From: Ideonella oryzae
GTDB taxonomy: Bacteria > Pseudomonadota > Gammaproteobacteria > Burkholderiales > Burkholderiaceae_C
DNA: 64,000 nt
Direction: 5' to 3'
Assembly (NCBI RefSeq): GCF_024055665.1
Contig: NZ_JAMXMC010000007.1
Span: forward strand, 124,001 to 188,000
In this document: piece after piece, positions 8,427 to 16,607 of the stretch
How positions within the stretch are numbered: position 1 is the first letter of the stretch
Layout: every line of letters begins with the position of its first letter
Translations under genes and position numbers: made by a program
The notes under the pieces: generated by a model
The model's database searches: none
Told to the model about the DNA's origin: nothing
Seen by the model: the letters and a program-made list of their open reading frames with translations, nothing else

Positions 8427-9653
8427 TCAGACGAAGTCCAGCGTGGGCAGACCCGCCTGGGCCTGCAGGCACTGCCACAGGTAGACGGCCACGCCGGCGT
8501 CGCCGGTCCACAGGGTGTAGCGCCCCATGCCGTGGGCCTGGCGCTGCTGCGCGCACTGGGCGATGGCGTGCATGGCGAAGCGCCGCGCCCGCGCCAGCCA
8601 GCGGGCGTCGCCCGTTCGCTGGTGCAGCACCAGAAAGGCCTGGCCGTTGCCCGCCGTGCCGTGGCACAGACCAGCCCCCTTGGCCAGTGGCCCGGCGGCC
8701 CACACCGCCTCGCCCGCGGCCCGCAGCAGGGCGTCCAGCCGCGGGTCCTGCCCCACCGGGAAGCCGGCCAGCGCGGTGACGATGCCCGGCGCCCCGTGGC
8801 ACCACTGCATCAACCACTTGGTGGAGGCCGGCTCGGCGCCCGGCGCCGGGGCCTGGGGCGGCCAGTTCACGCCGTCGCCCTCCTGCACGGCGGTGGCCGC
8901 CAGGGTGTCGGCGCAGCGCGTGTACAGGGCCGCGCGCTGCGCCGGTTCGAGCAGGTCCGCCCCCAGCAGCAGGGGCTGCACATTGCCTGCAAAACCATGC
9001 GCGGCCCCCAGGTAGCGGGCCTGGCGGCCGTACAGATCCTGGGTCCAGACCCAGGCGGGCGGCTCGCCGTCGCCCACACGGCTGTCCCAGCGCGCCCACA
9101 GGGCCTGCACGTTCTGCGCGAAAGCGGTGCGCCAGCGCGCCTGGCCGGTCAGGCGCCAGAGGTGCAGGGCCGCCAGCATCGTGCCGGACGCACCCCACAG
9201 CGGCTCCAGCGCCGGGTGGCCGATGTTGGCCAGCACCTGGGCGTGCAGGCGCTCGGCCACGGCGGCGTCGCCGGTGGCCCGCCACAGCGCCAGCAGGATG
9301 CCGGCCTCGCCCAGGTAGAGCGAGGGCACGAGCTCGCCGCTGTCCGGCCCGGCCCGGTAGGCCGCATCGGCCGCCTGCAGCACGGCCACCGGGTCGGTGT
9401 GCTGCAGCCGCACGGCCCCGGTCTGCTGCAGATGCCACAGCGCCCAGCCCAGGCCGGCGCTGCCCAGGTAGAGGCCCTTGAAGCCACCTGCCGGCGTGTC
9501 GCCCTCCTCGTCCAGCGGGTGCACCGGCCAGTGGCCCTGGGGCCCGCGGCTGCGCTCGATGTCGTCCACGATGTCCTGCAGGGCGGCCTGGGCCTGCCCG
9601 GCGTCCCAGGGGGTGTCGCACAGGGCTTCGTGGCGGGCGGGGTCGAAGAGCAT
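8427..9653 (-). CDS. LanC-like protein (lanthionine synthetase C family)
   Basis: A 408-residue alpha/alpha-barrel protein with the hallmarks of LanC cyclases: AAHGFAGN (His219), WCHGAPGI (Cys285-His286) and LCHGTAGNG (Cys330-His331). Cys285, Cys330 and His331 match the three zinc ligands of NisC-type enzymes, so the metal site is intact. LanC enzymes add Cys thiols to dehydroamino acids; eukaryotic LANCL relatives add glutathione to dehydrated peptides. No LanB/LanM dehydratase, transporter or precursor peptide is nearby, so this is an orphan. ATG 9653 was chosen because GGAG sits 7 bases before it; the extra upstream residues are Pro-rich. Transcription diverges from the small exported protein at 9754. 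Confidence 0.8.
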   Translation of the reverse strand: MLFDPARHEALCDTPWDAGQAQAALQDIVDDIERSRGPQGHWPVHPLDEEGDTPAGGFKGLYLGSAGLGWALWHLQQTGAVRLQHTDPVAVLQAADAAYRAGPDSGELVPSLYLGEAGILLALWRATGDAAVAERLHAQVLANIGHPALEPLWGASGTMLAALHLWRLTGQARWRTAFAQNVQALWARWDSRVGDGEPPAWVWTQDLYGRQARYLGAAHGFAGNVQPLLLGADLLEPAQRAALYTRCADTLAATAVQEGDGVNWPPQAPAPGAEPASTKWLMQWCHGAPGIVTALAGFPVGQDPRLDALLRAAGEAVWAAGPLAKGAGLCHGTAGNGQAFLVLHQRTGDARWLARARRFAMHAIAQCAQQRQAHGMGRYTLWTGDAGVAVYLWQCLQAQAGLPTLDFV

Positions 9654-9721
9654 GGGGATCTCCGGTGGGCAAGGCGGTGGGCGATGGTAGGGCCTGCCGG
9701 GGGTGGCATTCATCCTGCTTG

Positions 9722-9739
9722 GGTGACGTACCCGTCACC
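9722..9739. promoter_or_regulatory. Inverted repeat between LanC-like gene and small exported protein gene
   Basis: Arms GGTGACG (9722-9728) and CGTCACC (9733-9739) surround TACC in the 100-bp gap between two divergent genes, 14 bp before the ATG at 9754. This is the size of a typical dimeric regulator site. Ten bases of it (GGGTGACGTA) recur on the minus strand near 18810, upstream of the S53 peptidase. The protein that binds is unknown. Confidence 0.4.
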
Positions 9740-9753
9740 TTTTGCTGTCCGCC

Positions 9754-10056
9754 ATGCCCGCTCCCACCCTCTGGTTTCGCCGCACCCTGCGCCCGCTCGG
9801 GCTGACCGGGGCGGCCCTGCTGTGCACCGGCCTGCAGGCCCAGGACGCGGTGACGGCCTCACCGCATGACAAGGCCTGCCGCACCGAGGTGTCCAAGTTC
9901 GAGGAGACCATCGGCTTTCTGCGCCAGACCCAGGGGCCGGAAGCCGCCGCCCGGGTCAAGGAGGAACTGCTGCCCGCCAAGCTGGAGAACGAGATCCTGA
10001 TGCAGCACGGCTACTGCGGCCTGGTGAAGCACCTGCGGGACAAGCACCTGCTCTGA
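9754..10056 (+). CDS. Small exported protein of unknown function
   Basis: A 100-residue protein with an Arg-rich n-region, a hydrophobic core (GLTGAALLCTGLQA) and a plausible cleavage site near residue 30. The mature part of about 70 residues is charged and helical. It has two Cys residues (KACRTE and GYCGLV) that could form a disulfide in the periplasm. I recognise no family. ATG 9754 was preferred over TTG 9742 because it fits the signal peptide better. It ends in a hairpin shared with the convergent phosphodiesterase gene. Confidence 0.6.
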   Translation: MPAPTLWFRRTLRPLGLTGAALLCTGLQAQDAVTASPHDKACRTEVSKFEETIGFLRQTQGPEAAARVKEELLPAKLENEILMQHGYCGLVKHLRDKHLL

Positions 10057-10079
10057 GCCCGCCTTCGCCGGGGGCTCAG
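10053..10079. terminator. Hairpin covering both stop codons of convergent genes
   Basis: Arms CTGAGCCC (10053-10060) and GGGCTCAG (10072-10079) form a perfect 8-bp stem with an 11-base loop, enclosing the stop codons of both convergent genes. There is no T-tract, so it is terminator-like rather than a classical intrinsic terminator. Confidence 0.45.
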
Positions 10080-10894
10080 AACGGGTAAGGCCCCGGCCAG
10101 TCCCCGCTCACCGCGCCCAGCGTGACCAAGCCTTCGGCCAGGCGCCAGCGGTGCAGCAGGTAGCCTGGTGGCTCCAGGTTGAACAGGGCCGGGTGGCCTG
10201 GCCGCAGGTCCAGCGCGATCTGGTGCGCGGTGCTGGGCGCGACGATGACCGGCACCCCGGCCAGCTGACCGTGGATGTGGCGGTGCAGGTGGCCGCACAG
10301 GATGGCCTGCACCTGCGGGTGGCGGCCCAGCAGGCCGGCCAGGGCCTCGCGGCCCTCGCCCAGGTTCATGCCGTCCATCTCCTGCAGGCCGGTGTGCAGC
10401 GGCGGGTGGTGCAGCACCAGCAGCGTGGGCCGCTGTGGTGCCTGGGCCAGGGTGTCGGCCAGCCAGTCCAGGCGCTCGCGGCAGAGCATGCCGCCGGGCC
10501 GGCCGGGGATCACCGTGTCCAGCCCGATCAGGCGCAGGGTGGCCGCGCCCTCGGGCAGGTCCGTCACCCATTGGGCGAAGGATTGGGCAAAGGGCACGCC
10601 GGCCGCCCAGGGCTGCTCGGGAAAGGCCTCGCGCAGCGCCACCCGGTCGTCGTGGTTGCCGGGCAGCAGGCGCATGGGCAGACGCAGGGGGGCCAGCAGC
10701 GCGCGCAGGCGGGCGTATTCGGCTGGGTGGCCGCTGTCCACCAGGTCGCCGCTCAGCAGCAGCAGATCGGGGGCCGGCGCCAGCGCGGCCACGCTGGCCA
10801 CGGCCTGCTGCAGCAGGGCCGCGGTGTCCACCCGGCCGCTGGCCAGCACGCCGGGGCGGGTGATGTGGCAGTCGCTCAGTTGCGCGATCAGCAT
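10076..10894 (-). CDS. Metallophosphodiesterase (class III cyclic-nucleotide/glycerophosphodiesterase type)
   Basis: A 272-residue calcineurin-fold phosphodiesterase with a complete di-metal motif set: SDCHI (Asp8, His10), GDLVD, GNHD, LHHPP and GHLHRH. Family members such as GpdQ and CpdA hydrolyse phosphodiesters including glycerophosphodiesters and cAMP. The last gene of the seven-gene transport operon, it overlaps the HAD gene by 7 bp (ATGCTGA). In that context a role in breaking an imported phosphodiester into alcohol and phosphomonoester is more likely than cAMP turnover, though this is inference. There is no signal peptide, so it acts in the cytoplasm. Confidence 0.85.
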   Translation of the reverse strand: MLIAQLSDCHITRPGVLASGRVDTAALLQQAVASVAALAPAPDLLLLSGDLVDSGHPAEYARLRALLAPLRLPMRLLPGNHDDRVALREAFPEQPWAAGVPFAQSFAQWVTDLPEGAATLRLIGLDTVIPGRPGGMLCRERLDWLADTLAQAPQRPTLLVLHHPPLHTGLQEMDGMNLGEGREALAGLLGRHPQVQAILCGHLHRHIHGQLAGVPVIVAPSTAHQIALDLRPGHPALFNLEPPGYLLHRWRLAEGLVTLGAVSGDWPGPYPF

Positions 10895-11691
10895 GGCAGC
10901 AGCACCTCGTTCACCCATTCCGCAAAGCCCAGGCCGCCCGGCGCCTGGGTGATGTGGGCCGGGGGCACGGGCAAGGCCGCCAGGTGGGGCCGGATGTTGG
11001 CCACCCCCACGCTGCGCGGGAAGGTCTCGAACATCTGGGCGTCGTTGAGCGAATCGCCCACGAAGGCCGCATAACCAGGGGCCTCGCCCGGTGTCCAGCC
11101 GTGGTGGCGCCGCAGCCAGGCCAGCGAGGCGGCCTTCTTGCTGAAGTCGCCCAGCCAGAGGTTGATGTGGATGGAGCTGGCGGTGGCCTGCACGCCCAGC
11201 GCATGGGCGTCGGCCAGGGCCTGACGCACGGTTTCGGCCGGCACCGGCGGCACCACCTCCTGGGCATGGTCCAGTGCGAGGTCGCAGCGCCGGTAGGCGT
11301 TGTCCAGGGCCAGGCGCAGACCGGGGTGGTTGCGCAGCAGGGTGTCCGCGGCCTTCTGCAGCCAGGCCTGGTGGCGACGGCGGGTGGCTTCGTCCTGCCA
11401 ATCGCGGTAGCGCAGGTGCCGCCCCTCGCGCTCGATGGTGAAGGCGCCGTTTTCGCCGATCACCGCGGCCACCGGCCAGGTGCGGGCGATCTGGTCGCAC
11501 CAGCCGGCGCAGGCGCCGGTGACCGGCACCAGGCCGATGCCGGCCGTGGCCAGGCGCTCCATGGCGGCCAGGGTGACGGACGGCAGGCGGCCTTCCCAGG
11601 TCAGGGTGTCGTCCACGTCGGTCAGCACGACGCGGGGCAGCGGGTGATCGGGCAGCAGCGGAGGAGGCAAAGGAGGGGACACGGGCGTCAC
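10888..11691 (-). CDS. HAD-superfamily phosphatase (type IIB, SPP/Cof-like)
   Basis: Encodes 267 residues from a GTG that overlaps the stop of the upstream permease (GTGA). HAD motif I is LTDVDDTLTW (nucleophile Asp25, acid Asp27), PVTGA is a plausible motif II, SKKAASLAWL supplies the Lys of motif III, and GDSLND is motif IV. The large cap between motifs II and III (about residues 80-200) places it in subclass IIB, whose members dephosphorylate sugar phosphates and polyol phosphates. It is encoded between an ABC importer and a phosphodiesterase, so it probably removes phosphate from an imported or processed organophosphate. An internal GTG at 11679 is an alternative start. Confidence 0.8.
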   Translation of the reverse strand: MTPVSPPLPPPLLPDHPLPRVVLTDVDDTLTWEGRLPSVTLAAMERLATAGIGLVPVTGACAGWCDQIARTWPVAAVIGENGAFTIEREGRHLRYRDWQDEATRRRHQAWLQKAADTLLRNHPGLRLALDNAYRRCDLALDHAQEVVPPVPAETVRQALADAHALGVQATASSIHINLWLGDFSKKAASLAWLRRHHGWTPGEAPGYAAFVGDSLNDAQMFETFPRSVGVANIRPHLAALPVPPAHITQAPGGLGFAEWVNEVLLPC

Positions 11692-12497
11692 TTCAAGCCG
11701 GCATGCATGAAGGATTGCATGAACTGGCGCTGAAACACCAGAAACCCCAGCAGCAAGGGGCCGACGGACAACAGTGTGCCGGCCGACAACACACCCCAGT
11801 CCACCCCCGTCTCGGGCGCGGCGAACAGGGCCATGCCCACCGTGAGCGGCCGACTGGCCACGGTGTTGGTGGCGACCAACGGCCAGAGGAAGTTGTTCCA
11901 GTGATAAGCCACCGACACCAGCGCGTAGGCCAGGTAGGTGGGCCGCGCCAGCGGCACATAGACGCGCCAGAGAATGGCCAGGCGGCCCAGGCCCTCGATG
12001 CGTGCCGCGTCCTCCAGCTCCTGGGGCACGGTCATGAAGCTCTGGCGCAGCAGGAAGATGCCGAAGGCGCTGGCCACATAGGGCAGCGCCACGCCCAGCC
12101 AGGTGTCCACCAGCCCCAGCCGGGCGATGGCCGCGTAGTTCTCGGCGATCAGCACCTCGGGCATCACCATCAGCTGCAGCAGCACCAGGGCGAACACGGC
12201 CGACCGCCCCCGGAACGGCAAGCGCGCCAGGGCGTAGGCGGCCAGCGTGCACACCGCCAGCTGCAGCACCAGCAGCAGCGCGACGATGACCGCGGTGTTG
12301 CGCAGGTAGCGGCCGAAGGGCGCCACCTGCCAGGCCGCGCGAAAGTTGTCCAGGCCCCAGGGCCCCGCCAGGTCGAACTGCAGCGCGCCGGCGCCGGGCC
12401 GCAGCGCCGCCCAGCACAACAGCAGCAGCGGCAGCACCCACAGCGCCCCCAGGACCCAGCCCAGGCCCCGCAAGGCGGTGGACGTCTGCGCATGCAT
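11688..12497 (-). CDS. ABC transporter permease (UgpE-like, MalG class)
   Basis: A 269-residue inner-membrane permease with six predicted helices. The cytoplasmic EAA loop is visible as EDAARIEGLGRLAILWRVYV, which couples to the ATPase. Family knowledge: the second permease of carbohydrate/glycerol-3-phosphate importers. Two starts are possible. ATG 12518 overlaps the previous stop (ATGA), while ATG 12497 has GGAGGG 8 bases upstream; the latter is taken here. It overlaps the HAD gene downstream. Its partner is the permease encoded immediately upstream. Confidence 0.85.
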   Translation of the reverse strand: MHAQTSTALRGLGWVLGALWVLPLLLLCWAALRPGAGALQFDLAGPWGLDNFRAAWQVAPFGRYLRNTAVIVALLLVLQLAVCTLAAYALARLPFRGRSAVFALVLLQLMVMPEVLIAENYAAIARLGLVDTWLGVALPYVASAFGIFLLRQSFMTVPQELEDAARIEGLGRLAILWRVYVPLARPTYLAYALVSVAYHWNNFLWPLVATNTVASRPLTVGMALFAAPETGVDWGVLSAGTLLSVGPLLLGFLVFQRQFMQSFMHAGLK

Positions 12498-12514
12498 GGT
12501 CGGGTCCCTCCTGC

Positions 12515-13411
12515 TCATCGGTAGTGGACGCGGCGCGCCAGCCAGAACTGTCCGGCCGAGACCGCACTCAGCAGAGCCAGCAGCAGCAGCGTCAGTGCGG
12601 CCGCCTGGTTCGGGTCCTGGAACTTGAAGGCGATCTCGTAGAGCTGGTAGAGCAGCAGCATGCTGGCGTTGTTGGGGCCGCCATGGGTCAGCACAAAGAG
12701 GTGGTCCACCAGCTTGACGGCATTGATCAGCGCGTTGACGCCGACGAACAGCGTGGTGGGCGCCAGCAGCGGCAGCGTGACGCGGCGCAGCCGGGTCCAG
12801 GCCGAGGGCGCCTCCAGCCGGGCCGCGTCCATCAGCTCGGGCGGGAGGGATTGCAGGGCCGCCAGGTAGAAGACCATGAAGAAGCCGGCCTCCTTCCAGA
12901 CGGTCACCGCCATCAGCGCCCACAGCGCGGTGCCGGCGTCACCCAGCCAGTTGGGCCCGTGCAGGCCGGCCCAGGCCAATGCCCGGTTGAGCAGGCCGAT
13001 GTCGGGCGCGTAGAAGATCAGCCACAGGTTGGCTGCGGCGACCATGGGCAGCACCGTGGGCGTGAAGAAGGCCAGGCGCAGCAGACCGCGGCCCGCGAAG
13101 CGGCCGTTCACCCACAGCGCCATCGCCAGGGCCAGGCCCACCGACAGCGGCACGGTGACCGCCGCATAGAGCGCGTTGTTGCGCAGGGCCTGGCGGAACA
13201 CCGGGTCCTCCAGCAGGAAGCGGAACTGGTCCGCCCCGCTGAAGCTGGCGGGCAGGCCCGGTGCCCCGGTGTGCAGGGCCTGCCACAGGCTGGCCAGCGT
13301 GGGGCCGTAGGTGAAGCCGCCCAGCAGCAGCAGCGCCGGGGCCAGCAGGGCCCAGGCCAGGGCCGTCTGGCGTGCCGGGGACCGTGGCGCGGCCGGTGCG
13401 GGGTGCGGCAT
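12515..13411 (-). CDS. ABC transporter permease (UgpA-like, MalF class)
   Basis: A 298-residue inner-membrane permease with six predicted helices. It starts with a short Pro-rich cytoplasmic tail, then ALAWALLAPALLLLGGFTYGP, typical of UgpA-type proteins. The EAA loop is ELMDAARLEAPSAWTRLRRV. It begins 17 bp after the binding-protein gene and ends in an ATGA overlap with the first possible start of the second permease. Together with that permease and the ATPase it forms the membrane complex of the importer. Confidence 0.88.
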   Translation of the reverse strand: MPHPAPAAPRSPARQTALAWALLAPALLLLGGFTYGPTLASLWQALHTGAPGLPASFSGADQFRFLLEDPVFRQALRNNALYAAVTVPLSVGLALAMALWVNGRFAGRGLLRLAFFTPTVLPMVAAANLWLIFYAPDIGLLNRALAWAGLHGPNWLGDAGTALWALMAVTVWKEAGFFMVFYLAALQSLPPELMDAARLEAPSAWTRLRRVTLPLLAPTTLFVGVNALINAVKLVDHLFVLTHGGPNNASMLLLYQLYEIAFKFQDPNQAAALTLLLLALLSAVSAGQFWLARRVHYR

Positions 13412-13428
13412 CGTCTGGGCCCCGGCGC

Positions 13429-14718
13429 TCAGCGCTGGTAGGGCTTGAGCAGGCGATCGGCCTGGGCCTGGGCGGCGTCCAGCGCCGGCTTGGCGGCCTG
13501 CTGGCCCGTGATGACGGACTGGAGGGCGTCATCGAGCAGCTTGCGGACGCGACCGGCCTGGTGGGTGGCCAGCTCGGCGGTGGCCACCTTGAGCTGGTCG
13601 CGCGCCACCAGGGCCTGCGGCACCTTGGCCGCATAGGTCTTGAGCGCCGGCGTGTCGTAGCTGGCGGCACTCACGCCCACGTAGCCGGTGGCCACGCTCC
13701 ATTCGGCCGAACGCTCCGGCGCGGTCAGGAACTTGACCAGGCGGTAGGCGGCCTGCTGCTCGGCCTCGCTGCCGCTCTTGAACAGGTAGAAGTTGCCGCC
13801 GCCGGTGGGCGAACCGGGCTCGGTGTGGGCCGGCAGCGCGGCCACGCCGACGTCGAACTTGGCCTCCTTCATGACCGCGGTCAGGTTGCCGGTGGAATGC
13901 CACATGATGGCCGTCTTGCCCTCGACGAAGTTCTGGCGCAGCGTGCCCCACTCGATCAGGCCCTGCGGGCTCAGGCCGTCCTTGGCCAGCGAGGCCCAGT
14001 AGTTCAGGGCTTCGACCGACTTGGGTGTGTTGAAGAAGGTCTTGCTGCCTGCCGGGTTCATCAGCGGCTGGCCGTTCTGCTTGGTCAAGGCACCGAACAT
14101 CCAGTAGGCGTAGCCGGTGGAGGGGATCATCACCCCCCATCGGCTGGTCGTGGCGCCGTCCTTCTGCACCAGCTTGGCGGCGTCGGCGCGCAGCTCGTCC
14201 CAGGTGCGGGGCGGCTTCTCCGGGTCCAGGCCTGCCTGGCGGAAGGCGTCCTTGTTGTAGTACATGACGATGGTCGAGCGCTGGAACGGAATGCCCCAGG
14301 TCTTGCCCTCCACGCGGCCGTTCTCCATCAGCGCCGGGTAGAAGCTGTTCAGCCAGGCGCGGTCCTCGGGCGTCTTGGCGAAGTCGTCGAAGGGCCGGAT
14401 GACGCCCTGGTCCTTCAGCTCGTGCAGGTCGATGGAGAACAGCACCGAGGTCTGCACCGGCGTGCCGGCCTTGAGCGCGGCCAGCGCCTTGGTGCGGGCG
14501 TCGTCGTAGTTGCCGGCGTAGATGGCCTCGACCTTGACGTCGGGGTTGGCCTGCTGGAACTCGCCCACCAGCTTGTCCACCACCTGGGTGAGCGGGCCAC
14601 CCACCGAGATCGGGTAGTACATGGTGACGTGGGCGGGCTCGGCGGCGGCCGCGCTGAACGAGGCCACGGCACTCATCGCGCCCAGCGCCAGGGCCAGGCA
14701 ACGGGTCTGGAGGGACAT
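13429..14718 (-). CDS. ABC transporter substrate-binding protein (family 1, UgpB-like)
   Basis: A 429-residue periplasmic binding protein with a signal peptide ending in SFSAAAA near residue 25. The mature start HVTMYYPISVGGPLTQVVDK matches a betaproteobacterial branch of family-1 solute-binding proteins often annotated as glycerol-3-phosphate binding. AAGGAG lies 7 bases before ATG 14718. It sits between the ATPase and permease genes. The substrate is not known. The phosphatase and phosphodiesterase in the same operon point to a phosphorylated compound such as glycerol-3-phosphate or a glycerophosphodiester; a plain sugar remains possible. Confidence 0.85.
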   Translation of the reverse strand: MSLQTRCLALALGAMSAVASFSAAAAEPAHVTMYYPISVGGPLTQVVDKLVGEFQQANPDVKVEAIYAGNYDDARTKALAALKAGTPVQTSVLFSIDLHELKDQGVIRPFDDFAKTPEDRAWLNSFYPALMENGRVEGKTWGIPFQRSTIVMYYNKDAFRQAGLDPEKPPRTWDELRADAAKLVQKDGATTSRWGVMIPSTGYAYWMFGALTKQNGQPLMNPAGSKTFFNTPKSVEALNYWASLAKDGLSPQGLIEWGTLRQNFVEGKTAIMWHSTGNLTAVMKEAKFDVGVAALPAHTEPGSPTGGGNFYLFKSGSEAEQQAAYRLVKFLTAPERSAEWSVATGYVGVSAASYDTPALKTYAAKVPQALVARDQLKVATAELATHQAGRVRKLLDDALQSVITGQQAAKPALDAAQAQADRLLKPYQR

Positions 14719-14761
14719 CGCAAACTCCTTGGTTCGATCGGTTGGGGAGGAAGGGGACGGG

Positions 14762-15742
14762 TCAGGCGGCATCCGCCGCAAAGCGGCATTCCCGCTCGGC
14801 GGGCCAGCCCAGGCTCACGGACTGACCCACGGTCCAGGCCCCGGACGCCGGGTGGCCGGGATGGCGGACCTTCAGGGACTGGCCATGCAGGCGCAAGGTC
14901 AGCAGGCTGTCGGCGCCGTGGTATTCGGTGCTTTCGATGACGGCCTGGTGCGGCCCCTGGCCGAGCGTGATGTGCTCGGGCCGGATGCCACGCCACCCGG
15001 CCTCGCCGGGCCAGCGGATGAGGTTCATCGGCGGCTGGCCGATGAAGCTGGCCACCACCGGATGGGCCGGATGGTCGTAGAGCTCGGCGGGCGCTCCCAC
15101 CTGGGCGATGCGCCCCTGGTGCATCAACACGATGCGGTCGGCCATGCTCATCGCCTCGACCTGGTCATGGGTGACATAGACCAGGGTCAGGCCGAGCGTC
15201 TGTTGCAGGCGGCGCAGCTCGCCACGCATCTCGGCGCGCAGCTGGGCGTCCAGGTTGCTGAGCGGCTCGTCCATCAGACACAGCGGGTGCTGCGACACCA
15301 CGGCCCGCGCCAGCGCCACCCGCTGCCGCTGCCCGCCGGAGAGCTGGCCGGGCTTGCGCTGCAGCAGGGCCGAGAGCCCGAGCATCTGCACTGCCTGGTC
15401 GAGACGGCGCGTCTGCTCCTGGCGCGGCACGCGGCGGGCCCGCAGGCCGAAGAGGATGTTCTGCGCCACATCCAGGTGCGGGAACAGCGCATAGGACTGG
15501 AACACCAGGCTGAGCTGGCGCGCTGCCGGCTCCAGGGCGGTCACGTCCCGCCCGCCGATCCAGATGCGGCCGGCGCTGGGCCGGTCCAGCCCGGCGATCA
15601 GGCGCAACAGTGTGGTCTTGCCGCAGCCGGAGGCACCCAACAGCGCGATGAACTCGCCGCGCGCCACGGCAAGGTCGATGCCGCGCAGTACCGGCTGGCC
15701 GCCGAAGTGCTGCTCGATCCCCTCCAGACGCAGGTCGCTCAT
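14762..15742 (-). CDS. ABC transporter ATP-binding protein (UgpC/MalK-like)
   Basis: A 326-residue ATPase of the carbohydrate-importer class. Walker A is GASGCGKTT (36-44), the signature is LSGGQRQRVALARA, and Walker B is CLMDEPLSNLD, followed by the switch His in VYVTHD. After residue 235 comes the OB-like regulatory domain (IRPEHI) typical of MalK/UgpC and used for dimer contact or regulation. It is the second gene of the operon, starting 14 bp after the DeoR stop. It energises uptake by the two permeases encoded downstream. Confidence 0.9.
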   Translation of the reverse strand: MSDLRLEGIEQHFGGQPVLRGIDLAVARGEFIALLGASGCGKTTLLRLIAGLDRPSAGRIWIGGRDVTALEPAARQLSLVFQSYALFPHLDVAQNILFGLRARRVPRQEQTRRLDQAVQMLGLSALLQRKPGQLSGGQRQRVALARAVVSQHPLCLMDEPLSNLDAQLRAEMRGELRRLQQTLGLTLVYVTHDQVEAMSMADRIVLMHQGRIAQVGAPAELYDHPAHPVVASFIGQPPMNLIRWPGEAGWRGIRPEHITLGQGPHQAVIESTEYHGADSLLTLRLHGQSLKVRHPGHPASGAWTVGQSVSLGWPAERECRFAADAA

Positions 15743-15756
15743 GGTCCGGCCCCTTC

Positions 15757-16515
15757 TCAGCAGCGGTGGAGCGCGACCCCGGCCCGGGCGCACAGGGTCT
15801 GCAGCGCCTCCGGCGCCTCGTCGTCGGTGAACACCTGGTCCACCTCGGCGAGCGGCGCCACGCGGCAGGGTGCGGCACGCAGGTACTTGCTGCCGTCGAC
15901 CAGCAGCAGCCGGTTCTGGCTGTGGGCCAGCAGCAGCCGGCTGAGTTCAGCCTCGTCGGGCTGGAACTCGCACAGCACCCCGTCGGCGGTGATGCCGCCG
16001 GCCCCCAGCACCGCCACATGGGCCTGGAAGCGCTGCAGGAAATCGAAGGTGGCCAGCCCCATCAGGTCGCGGTCGGCCGGACGCAGGCGCCCCCCGGCCA
16101 GCCAGGTCTCCACCGCCGGCTTGTCGGCCAGCGCCAGGGCCGCGTCGAGGTTGTTGGTCACCACGCGCAGCGGCTGATCGGGGGGCAGCGCGCGGGCGAA
16201 CTCGGCCACCGTGGTGCCATAGCCCAGGAAGACGGTGGCCTCGTCCTGCAACTGGCCCACCGCAGCCTGGGCGATGCGGCGCTTGCGCTCGCCGTGCGCG
16301 CCGCTGCGCTGGGCGAAGCTGCGGTTGTGCTGGGCCGCCACCCGCGCGAGCCCGCCATGCTGGCGCCTGGCCAGCCCCTGCTCGCACAGCACGTGGATGT
16401 CGCGCCGGATGGTCTGCGGGCTGACCTGGAAGCGGTCGGCCAGCTGCTCGGTGCCCAGCTGGTGGGTCTCGTGCAGCCAGGCCAGGATGTCGCGCTGACG
16501 GGGGCTGAGGTTCAT
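15757..16515 (-). CDS. DeoR/GlpR-family transcriptional regulator
   Basis: Encodes 252 residues. The N-terminal DeoR helix-turn-helix is clear (LSPRQRDILAWL, then SPQTIRRDIHVLCEQGLARR with the conserved HGG). The C-terminal DeoRC sensor has the phosphate/sugar pocket patterns FLGYGTTVAEFA, VVTNNLD, LAGGRL and LLVDGSKY. Such repressors respond to phosphorylated sugars or glycerol-3-phosphate. It is the first gene of the seven-gene operon and probably represses it. An 8-bp inverted repeat spans its own start codon (16511-16541), consistent with autoregulation. Confidence 0.88.
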   Translation of the reverse strand: MNLSPRQRDILAWLHETHQLGTEQLADRFQVSPQTIRRDIHVLCEQGLARRQHGGLARVAAQHNRSFAQRSGAHGERKRRIAQAAVGQLQDEATVFLGYGTTVAEFARALPPDQPLRVVTNNLDAALALADKPAVETWLAGGRLRPADRDLMGLATFDFLQRFQAHVAVLGAGGITADGVLCEFQPDEAELSRLLLAHSQNRLLLVDGSKYLRAAPCRVAPLAEVDQVFTDDEAPEALQTLCARAGVALHRC

Positions 16516-16543
16516 TCGCTCGCTCGGATCTTTCGAATGAAAG
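16511..16543. promoter_or_regulatory. Candidate DeoR operator at the head of the transport operon
   Basis: TTCATTCG (16511-16518) and CGAATGAA (16534-16541) form a perfect inverted repeat with a 15-base spacer, and the left arm contains the DeoR start codon. A smaller palindrome CTTTC-GAAT-GAAAG (16530-16543) overlaps the right arm. TTCGA-containing half-sites of this kind are usual for GlpR/DeoR repressors. Confidence 0.5.
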
Positions 16544-16607
16544 TGTCCGAAGCGGGCGTGTCAGGGCCGTGACAGCCGCGCGGGCCGCCACGCCTGGCCG
16601 GGAAAGC

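Noticed and set aside
9754-10056. Small gene beside LanC as a lanthipeptide precursor
   Set aside because: It has a Sec-type signal peptide, only two Cys in the mature part and few Ser/Thr. There is no leader-core pattern and no dehydratase nearby.
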